From NCBI GenBank assembly GCA_002700865.1, contig PAFB01000032.1, forward strand, positions 1-7,926: a stretch of 7,926 nucleotides of DNA, read 5' to 3'. Of this stretch, positions 1 through 5,147 are shown one piece after another (positions within the stretch are counted from its first letter, which is position 1; each line of letters starts with the position of its first letter). Source of the stretch: Rhodospirillaceae bacterium (lineage in GTDB: Bacteria > Pseudomonadota > Alphaproteobacteria > UBA7985). A model generated the notes under the pieces. That model searched no databases and was not told where the DNA came from. It worked only from the letters and a program-made list of their open reading frames with translations. Position numbers and translations under genes: made by a program.

Positions 1-1105
1 CGAAACGCTTACCGGCTGCGGCACTCCGCTTGCCGTACTTGTTGTTCGCAGTTGATTGCAGGAGGTAGCCGTCAGGTTCTTTGGTCTGCTCAACAAGGCG
101 ATCGATTGTGGGCTGCAGAGCAGAGTGGATCGGTACCCAGCGGCCTTGCCCAGCAGCCGTCTTATCGCCACTTGTGCCGATCTGTAGGAGTTCGCCATGA
201 ACATCTGACACCCGCAGCTGGAAAAGGGACTCAATGCGAGCGCCGGTGTACATGGCCAGCTCGATGGCATCGGCGACAACAGAGTCAGACTTCCTAGCCT
301 CCGTGTGAAGCTTGACGGCCTCCTGGTTGGTCCAAGGCAAACGCTCATTTACTCCCTCACTGGATGATTTCTGAGTGATCTCCCTCATATTTCTCCAAGG
401 GTTCGCGTGATCAGGCAGGTAACTGCGGTTAATCAACCAGTCAAAGTATCCAGCTAGAGCTGAGATCTTGCGTTTTACTGTCTTAGGTCTGGATTGCGCA
501 CGGAGATGGTCGGCATAGAGATAGGCTTCTTGGCGAGTAACTAAGCCAACTGCTTTAATGTTCCGTGTCATCTCAAGAATGGCGGACATGTCCTGGTCTT
601 TGGTCTTTTCGCTCACACCGCGTTGCGCATTCCATTGGCGCGCCATCACCTCATAGACGACGGCTTCTCCATTGAAGACGCTCAAAGCTACTTTTGCCGG
701 CGCTCCCGGAGCAAGTGCATCTTCAGCGTATGGATCGACACCAACTTGCCTGAGGCGATCTAGAATTCGATCAATCAAGATCGTATGTGCCATCTCCTCT
801 GTGGTACCACCGATCCACGATGCCTCGATATATTCTTGCCTATCTTCAACTTGGATTTGCTTCAGAACATCAAAGACCGATGTGCAACTCACATCAGTTC
901 CGCCTTCACGAAATCGATCTACACTTCTCCAAAACTCATCGCCGATTTTGTTCGCCCAAAGCTGCGCTTGCATCGGAGTGAGATCGCGCTTAGACAGCTT
1001 AAGCTCAGTTCTACCGAAGTGCTTCCGGCAATCTTGAGGAATCGCGATGCGAATTTGCCAAGCTTTGCCCGCAAGCTTTGGTGTCACTGTTCTATGTTGC
1101 CCCAT
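1..1105 (-). CDS. Tyrosine-recombinase integrase, partial (3' end outside window)
   Basis: Site-specific recombinase that would integrate and excise the mobile element ending here. Reading the minus strand from the ATG at 1105 gives 368 codons with no stop up to the window edge. The N-terminus (about residues 1-70: MGQHRTVTPKLAGKAWQIRI, then a conserved-looking IPQDCRKHFGR) resembles the DUF6538-type N-terminal segment of many island integrases. Residues about 150-240 fit the SAM-like core-binding domain. The catalytic domain starts near 255: TGARIESLFQLRVSDV (287-302) carries the first catalytic Arg (R290), and GDKTAAGQGRWVPIH (313-327) the beta-hairpin Lys (K315). The later HxxR, His/Trp and Tyr boxes lie beyond position 1, so completeness cannot be judged. 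The start has no good Shine-Dalgarno and the frame stays open upstream for some distance, so the start is uncertain. Base composition looks more AT-rich than the genes to the right, as expected of transferred DNA. Confidence 0.93.
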   Translation of the reverse strand, partial: MGQHRTVTPKLAGKAWQIRIAIPQDCRKHFGRTELKLSKRDLTPMQAQLWANKIGDEFWRSVDRFREGGTDVSCTSVFDVLKQIQVEDRQEYIEASWIGGTTEEMAHTILIDRILDRLRQVGVDPYAEDALAPGAPAKVALSVFNGEAVVYEVMARQWNAQRGVSEKTKDQDMSAILEMTRNIKAVGLVTRQEAYLYADHLRAQSRPKTVKRKISALAGYFDWLINRSYLPDHANPWRNMREITQKSSSEGVNERLPWTNQEAVKLHTEARKSDSVVADAIELAMYTGARIESLFQLRVSDVHGELLQIGTSGDKTAAGQGRWVPIHSALQPTIDRLVEQTKEPDGYLLQSTANNKYGKRSAAAGKRF

Positions 1106-1107
1106 CT

Positions 1108-1156
1108 GGTACCGTTCGCTTGTTAAGTTTGGTACAGAAGTGGGTACAAAAGTACT
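1108..1156. repeat. GGTACA direct repeats between integrase and tRNA-Ser
   Basis: An 11-bp motif occurs twice with a 12-bp period: ggtacagaagt at 1131-1141 and ggtacaaaagt at 1143-1153 (10 of 11 identical). A further GGTAC core lies at 1108-1112, touching the integrase start, and the second copy forms a short dyad GTAC-aaaa-GTAC at 1144-1155. Spaced short repeats between an integrase gene and its tRNA target are typical of arm-type integrase-binding sites or autoregulatory operators. That role is inferred from position, not from a known consensus. Confidence 0.45.
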
Positions 1157-1236
1157 GAGGCGCAAGACGGGTGGTCAGCCACTAAGTAGTTGTGGTGTTT
1201 TTGTTTTTTGGCGACTTGACTCTGGAGCGAAACAGA

Positions 1237-1260
1237 TGGCGGAGGGAGTGGGATTCGAAC
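1237..1260. other. Probable attachment-site half (attL/attR) in tRNA-Ser 3' end
   Basis: Integrases that target tRNA genes usually recombine within the T-arm to 3' end, and the element carries a copy that restores the tRNA. The integrase gene lies directly beyond this 3' end and is transcribed away from it, so the crossover core probably falls in or close to these bases. No second copy of the tRNA 3' end exists in the window; the partner site would lie off the left edge. The exact core cannot be set from one copy. Confidence 0.5.
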
Positions 1261-1327
1261 CCACGGTGGGGTATCAGCCCACAACGGTTTTCAAGACCGC
1301 CGCCTTAAGCCGCTCAGCCATCCCTCC
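1237..1327 (-). tRNA. tRNA-Ser (anticodon UGA)
   Basis: On the minus strand the 5' end is GGAGGGATGGCTGAGCGG at 1327. The 7-bp acceptor stem GGAGGGA/TCCCTCC (1321-1327 with 1241-1247) pairs perfectly. The anticodon loop reads CTTGAAA, giving UGA, inside the GCGGT/ACCGT region. A class II variable arm follows (around GTGGGCTGATACCCCAC), then a T-loop GGTTCGAATCC. The discriminator is G and a CCA end is encoded (1237-1239). It decodes UCA and wobble UCN serine codons. It is intact although an integrase gene begins 130 bp beyond its 3' end. Confidence 0.97.
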
Positions 1328-1663
1328 CGCTCTTTTGACCCGCTTTTTCCAGCGGGCCTATGTGCCTCAATTCGTCCGTTCAGCAGCACTGCTTTCCTCA
1401 CGGAAGCGGTCGGCTATGCTGGTGTCGTATCGAGAAGCGGGAGCTGCGCTGGGGCGGGCTCGCGCGTTGGTGTTTCCTGCCAGTATTGCGGTGTGAAGTC
1501 CAGACTGTTTCGCTATGTCAAAAGCGATGCTCTGCCTTTGGCGTGAACATGGCCGCGGTGCGAACCTTTGCTGCCCGGCGGTCCTTCTTGGCAGAGGCAA
1601 GCTTGATCCAGCGCGGTTCCGCCCAGCTTAACCCCGTTGGCGCCAATCCATCAGCTATCCTGC
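1328..1663. other. Intergenic region without a convincing gene
   Basis: This is 336 bp between the tRNA-Ser 5' end and the stop codon of the LysR gene, both on the minus strand. It should hold the tRNA promoter and the end of the LysR transcript, but I see no clear -35/-10 pair and no hairpin followed by a T-run. It does contain a hairpin, cccgct-ttttcc-agcggg (1339-1356), and a 10-bp palindrome TTGGCGCCAA (1637-1646). Short open frames on both strands (for example 1367-1600 and 1518-1748 minus) have low-complexity Arg/Ala/Ser-rich products with no recognisable motif, so I do not call them. Confidence 0.6.
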
Positions 1664-2533
1664 TTAAGTGGCCTGACGGGCTTTGATATGGGAAAGCATG
1701 GCCTGAACCTTGGCTGTTCGATGCAGGTCGACGTGGGTGACCAAACACAGAGGGATTTGCCAGTCGTCGAGATCGGGCAGCACTTTAATCATTTTTGGAT
1801 TGTTCTGCACGTCATAGGCGGAGAGAAACCCCATACCGATCCCAGCAAAAATAGCGTGCTCACGTACGAGGTGCTGATCGCTGGCGAGGATGATCTGTGT
1901 TGAGGCGACACGCTCATGCAGCCAGGTGCTGAATGGACCGCGAATGGAGCCTTGTTCAGCGCTGACCAGACGATGCCCGGCGAGTTGATCCGGGTCCTTG
2001 GGTATGCCGTGGCGGTCGATGTAATCCTGATGGGCATAGAGGTTAAGGGGGATCTGCTGGTACGGCTGGACGACGTAGTCGGGGTTTTCCGGTTTGGGGC
2101 CGGCGCGCAGGGCGAGGTGGGCTTCGGCGTACTCCAGGCGCGCGAGGTCTTCGGTTGCACTGATGACGACGTTACAGGCAGGATTCTCGCGGGTGAAATC
2201 TCGGATCGGGGCCATCAGCAAGTGGGCAAACACCGGCAGCACCGTCACTTTGATCTCACCCTCGATCTCAGAAGACTTGCCCTGAACCCGGCTGGAGAGG
2301 TCTTGCAGCATGTCCTCGGTTTTTTGTGCCACGCGCAGAACGTCTTCACCCGCTTCGGTCAGGGTGTAGCCCCGTCCGTGCCGGATAAACATTCGCGTGC
2401 CGAGCTCTTCTTCCAGCACGTCGACATGGCGGTTCACAGTCGCCCGATGGATATTGAGCGCGTCGGCGGCGGCGCTCACGGTACCCAGCCTGGCAACGTG
2501 TAAGGCGGTACGAATTTCAGTCCATTTATCCAT
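1664..2533 (-). CDS. LysR-family transcriptional regulator
   Basis: DNA-binding transcription factor, 289 aa, close to the usual LysR length of about 290-330. Residues 1-62 form the winged helix-turn-helix: LHVARLGTVSAAADALNIHR then ATVNRHVDVLEEELGTRMF, matching the LysR pattern of an A-A-x-x-L helix, a recognition helix and the L-E-x-x-L-G-x-x-L/M-F ending. A linker helix (about 60-90) leads into a periplasmic-binding-protein-like effector domain (about 92-289). Where typical LysR proteins have S-Q-P-A-V-S in the recognition helix, this one has IHRATVNRH, a variant also found in smaller LysR subgroups. It is transcribed divergently from the FMN reductase-like gene, 176 bp between start codons, the arrangement in which LysR proteins usually control both their own gene and the neighbour. 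Whether it also controls the carboxylase genes 0.9 kb away is unknown. The ATG at 2533 was kept because an upstream ATG in the same frame does not reach it without a stop. Confidence 0.93.
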   Translation of the reverse strand: MDKWTEIRTALHVARLGTVSAAADALNIHRATVNRHVDVLEEELGTRMFIRHGRGYTLTEAGEDVLRVAQKTEDMLQDLSSRVQGKSSEIEGEIKVTVLPVFAHLLMAPIRDFTRENPACNVVISATEDLARLEYAEAHLALRAGPKPENPDYVVQPYQQIPLNLYAHQDYIDRHGIPKDPDQLAGHRLVSAEQGSIRGPFSTWLHERVASTQIILASDQHLVREHAIFAGIGMGFLSAYDVQNNPKMIKVLPDLDDWQIPLCLVTHVDLHRTAKVQAMLSHIKARQAT

Positions 2534-2709
2534 GCTGGCGGCCCCCGGCGGTCATTCGGTCATCCTTTGATTCATGCTGTCACAACCAGCGCGCGGAATC
2601 GCGCATGTGCTGCGGATTTATCGGCGTTACGTGCAACAACTGTACAAGTCATATGGAAAGCCACGAAGCGAGTTCAATTCGCGCACACTTAAATAGGGAT
2701 GGTTTTCCG
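2534..2709. promoter_or_regulatory. Divergent promoter region, LysR gene / FMN reductase gene
   Basis: These 176 bp separate the two divergent starts and must contain both promoters and the probable LysR operator. A dyad gcgcg-cggaat-cgcgc lies at 2589-2604. A possible but weak -10-like TTAAAT (2689-2694) is too close to the reductase start to be its main promoter. I could not identify a clear T-N11-A LysR box, so the operator position is left open. Confidence 0.5.
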
Positions 2710-3291
2710 ATGCCTCACAAAATACTGACCTTGGCGGCAAGCAACAACGCACACTCGATCAATCGTGCGCTGGTAGAACACGCTGCTCAGGTTTTGAAAT
2801 CCGAGTTTCTTCAAGACGCCGAAATAGACACCCTCGACATCAATGATTTTGAAATGCCGATTTACCGTGCTGACCGGGAACAGAACGACGGCATTCCAGA
2901 AGCAGCACAGGCGTTCTATGACCGGATCACAGCAGCGGATGCGCTGATGATTTTCTTTCCCGAGCACAACGGCACCTATTCAGCTGCCTACAAGAACCTC
3001 TTTGATTGGGCGAGCCGGATAAAAATGGCGATCTATCAGGACAAGCCAGCGGTGTTTCTTGCAGCGTCTCCGGGCGGTCGCGGCGCGGCGAAGGTGCTTG
3101 AGTTTGCTGTGACCACAGCGCCTTTTTTTTGGGCGAAGGTGGTTGGTTCCATGAGTGTTGGCAAGTTTGGTGAAGCCTTTGATAAGGACACCGGGATGCT
3201 CAGCGGTTCGGAGCATGCGGACGCGTTGAACGCGGCGCTCAGCGCGCTGGCGCACACGCTGCAGGGTCAGGATAGCCTTGCTGCCGCTTAA
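2710..3291 (+). CDS. NADPH-dependent FMN reductase-like (flavodoxin-fold) oxidoreductase
   Basis: Probable NAD(P)H-dependent FMN/quinone reductase, cytoplasmic, 193 aa from this start, the usual size for the family. MPHKILTLAASNNAHSIN (1-18) is the first beta strand and the FMN phosphate-binding loop, in place of the classic G-S-x-R-x-x-S-x-N. ADALMIFFPEHNGTYSAAYK (76-95) followed by NLFDWASR is the flavin-contacting P-E-Y-N-x-S...L-K-N-x-x-D-W block. KPAVFLAASPGGRGAAK (112-128) is the S-P-G-G-x-G-A loop. The open frame extends up to an ATG at 2605, but the added 35 residues are Cys/His-rich and precede the first beta strand. I therefore chose ATG 2710, which has AGGGA at 2695-2699 as a modest ribosome-binding site. 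The protein may recycle flavin or reduce a quinone-like or electrophilic substrate; the substrate is unknown. The gene is divergent from the LysR gene. Confidence 0.88.
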   Translation: MPHKILTLAASNNAHSINRALVEHAAQVLKSEFLQDAEIDTLDINDFEMPIYRADREQNDGIPEAAQAFYDRITAADALMIFFPEHNGTYSAAYKNLFDWASRIKMAIYQDKPAVFLAASPGGRGAAKVLEFAVTTAPFFWAKVVGSMSVGKFGEAFDKDTGMLSGSEHADALNAALSALAHTLQGQDSLAAA

Positions 3292-3445
3292 GGCTCGTTC
3301 GCCGGAAGGTTCCGGTGGTCTGGCAAGGGGGCTTGAAGGAGGTTGCGGTAAAGCCTCAGGACCCGCAAAGTAAGGTCTACTCAAGTACGCTGGCGCGGTA
3401 ATCCGCGCTGGCGGCAGACCCCTTTTGGCTGAAGGTCCCTGATTT
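3292..3445. other. Intergenic region with a hairpin and an orphan Shine-Dalgarno
   Basis: The 154 bp between the reductase stop and the carboxyltransferase start hold three notable signals. One is a short dyad ccgga-aggt-tccgg (3302-3315). The second is a perfect AAGGAGGT (3336-3343) with no start codon at a usable distance. The third is a strong GC hairpin gcgcgg-taat-ccgcgc (3393-3408), followed 11 nt later by CCCCTTTT. The hairpin could end the reductase transcript or act in the leader of the carboxylase operon. The T-run is too far from the stem for a standard intrinsic terminator. Confidence 0.4.
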
Positions 3446-5068
3446 ATGGCGGTATTCAAGTCCCGCATCGCCACCAACACGCCCGCCTTTGCGCAGAACC
3501 GTGAAGACATGCTGGCCCTGATAGACCGCTTGCGCAGCATCGAGGCGCGGGCCGTTGAAGCGTCGAACAAACGGCGAGCCACCTTTGAGAAACGCGGCCA
3601 ACTGCCGCCTTTGGAACGCTTACAACGGCTGCTCGACCCCGGGATGCCGTTTCTGCGGCTGCACAGCCTGGCCAACTTCTGTCTCGAAGACCCAGACCCC
3701 GAAACCTCCCTGCCGGGTGGCTCGGTGATACTTGGGATCGGCTTCATTGCCGGGGTCCGGTGCATGATATGGGGTGACGACAGCGGCATTCGTGCCGGGG
3801 CGGGGACCATGGGCGGGCTGAAAGCGTCGCTGAACATTCAGGAAATGGCCCTCAAACTGCGTTTGCCTGTGGTGCACATGGTCGAAAGTGCTGGGGCGAA
3901 CCTGATGGATTATCAGGTTGAATGGTGGTCGCAGGCGGGGCGGATGTATTACAACTTTGCGCGTTTGAGTGCAGCGGGTGTGCCGGTGATTTCCGTACTC
4001 CACGGACCGTCAACCGCTGGCGGGGCCTATATGCCGGGCATGAGTGACTATGTCATTGGCGTGAAAAACAACGGCATGGCGGCGCTGGGCGGAGCGGCAC
4101 TGGTTAAAGCAGCAACAGGGGAAGAGGCCGACGAACGCGAGCTGGGCGGCACAGAGATGCATGCGAGCGTATCCGGGGTGATTGAGTATCTCGCCGAAGA
4201 TGATGCCCAAGGCCTGCGGATGGCCCGCGATGTGGTCCACCGCTTGAATTGGAACGCCAACGCAACAGCGCGTGAGCGTCGTCCTTTCAAGCCGCCTCGT
4301 TACGATATCAACGAAATCGCTGGCGTCGTTCCAACCGATTACACAGTGCCCTATGATGTCCGGGAAGTGGTCGCGCGGCTGGTTGATGATTCAGACTTCG
4401 ACGACTTTAAACCACGCTTTGGCAGTTCAACGGTGTGCATGCACGCCGACATCATGGGGCGGGCGTGTGGGATCATTGGCAACAATGGGCCAATTGATAC
4501 CCAGGGCGCAAACAAGGCAGGGCAATTCTTCCAGCTCTGCGATCAGGCAAACCTGCCGATCATCTTTCTCAACAACACCACCGGTTTCATGGTGGGCAAG
4601 GAGTATGAGCAGGCGGGCATGGTCAAGCATGGATCCAAGATGATTCAGGCCGTCTCGAACGTCCGTGTGCCGAAAATCACGCTGTATATCGGGGCTTCCT
4701 TTGGCGCGGGCAACTACGCCATGGGAGGGATTTCCTATAATCCTGACGTGCTGTTTTCTTGGCCCAACGCAACAACGGGCGTTATGGCCGGGCAAAGTGC
4801 GGCACGGACGATGAGTACTGTTGCCGAAGTGCGCGCGGCGCGGACTGGTCAGCCGGTCTCGCAACAAGAGCTCGACGCTCAGGAAGCAAAAATAAGGGGT
4901 CTGTTCACCGCTCAGGAAGACGCCTTTTACACCTCGGGCCGCTGTCTCGATCATGGTGTTATTGATCCGCGTGATAGTCGAAAAGTGCTCGGTTTTGCGC
5001 TTGATACGGTTCTGGAAGCCCGACACAGAACCCTACACCCCAACGCATTTGGGGTGGCCAGACTGTGA
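3446..5068 (+). CDS. Acyl-CoA carboxylase, carboxyltransferase (beta) subunit
   Basis: Transfers CO2 from carboxybiotin to an acyl-CoA; partner of the biotin carboxylase encoded next. At 540 aa it matches the beta subunits of methylcrotonyl- and geranyl-CoA carboxylases (about 535-540). Two crotonase-like halves are visible. The N-half has ESAGANL (147-153) and the oxyanion-type loop STAGGAYMPGMSD (189-201), then LVKAATGEE (219-227). The C-half has GIIGNNGPI (342-350), NNTTGFMVGKEYEQAGMVKH (376-395) and GASFGAGNYAM (416-426). Several positions I expect to be conserved differ: GMAALGGAALV at 210-220 (usually FLxGPPLV), AMGGIS at 425-430 (usually MCGR) and VMAGQSA at 446-452 (usually VMGxEQA). 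The substrate is therefore not assigned; propionyl-CoA carboxylase is less likely because the GFMVG...KHG block is of the methylcrotonyl/geranyl type. The start is fixed by an in-frame TGA at 3440-3442, with GAAGG (3431-3435) upstream. Confidence 0.92.
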   Translation: MAVFKSRIATNTPAFAQNREDMLALIDRLRSIEARAVEASNKRRATFEKRGQLPPLERLQRLLDPGMPFLRLHSLANFCLEDPDPETSLPGGSVILGIGFIAGVRCMIWGDDSGIRAGAGTMGGLKASLNIQEMALKLRLPVVHMVESAGANLMDYQVEWWSQAGRMYYNFARLSAAGVPVISVLHGPSTAGGAYMPGMSDYVIGVKNNGMAALGGAALVKAATGEEADERELGGTEMHASVSGVIEYLAEDDAQGLRMARDVVHRLNWNANATARERRPFKPPRYDINEIAGVVPTDYTVPYDVREVVARLVDDSDFDDFKPRFGSSTVCMHADIMGRACGIIGNNGPIDTQGANKAGQFFQLCDQANLPIIFLNNTTGFMVGKEYEQAGMVKHGSKMIQAVSNVRVPKITLYIGASFGAGNYAMGGISYNPDVLFSWPNATTGVMAGQSAARTMSTVAEVRAARTGQPVSQQELDAQEAKIRGLFTAQEDAFYTSGRCLDHGVIDPRDSRKVLGFALDTVLEARHRTLHPNAFGVARL

Positions 5069-5134
5069 GCATGATGAAGCCGCCAAAGCGCGGGATTGGT
5101 CTTTGTTGGAGCCGGTCCCGTGCTGATTGTCCGT

Positions 5135-5140
5135 GGGAGG
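5135..5140 (+). promoter_or_regulatory. Ribosome-binding site deciding the GTG start of the alpha subunit
   Basis: GGGAGG sits 7 nt before GTG 5148 and is the strongest Shine-Dalgarno near this gene. It falls inside the coding frame if the upstream TTG at 5127 were used, which argues for the GTG. A 28-codon ATG frame (5071-5154, stop 5155-5157) overlaps this site and the start of the alpha subunit gene. Confidence 0.75.
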
Positions 5141-5147
5141 GAAGCTT

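Noticed and set aside
672..1126. Plus-strand open frames opposite the integrase
   Set aside because: They are shadows of the integrase, whose minus-strand frame has clear recombinase motifs and stays open to the window edge.
1339..1356. GC hairpin upstream of the tRNA as an intrinsic terminator
   Set aside because: The stem cccgct/agcggg is real, but there is no T-run after it on either strand.
1047..1496. Plus-strand open frame containing AEGVGFEPTVGYQPTTVF
   Set aside because: This peptide is the well-known false translation of the antisense of a tRNA-Ser gene. The frame runs across the tRNA and the intergenic DNA and is not a gene.
1916..2503. 195-codon plus-strand frame
   Set aside because: It lies entirely antisense to the LysR gene, and its product has no recognisable motif.
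2605..2709. N-terminal extension of the FMN reductase (start at 2605 or 2653)
   Set aside because: The extra residues precede the first beta strand of the flavodoxin fold and look like untranslated promoter DNA; the ATG at 2710 has a better-placed ribosome-binding site.
3123..3130. Run of eight T in the reductase gene as a phase-variation tract
   Set aside because: The frame is intact across it and the family motifs on both sides agree; eight T is too short to claim slippage without population data.
4427..5026. 199-codon minus-strand frame opposite the carboxyltransferase
   Set aside because: It is antisense to a gene with strong family motifs; long antisense frames are common in GC-rich coding DNA.
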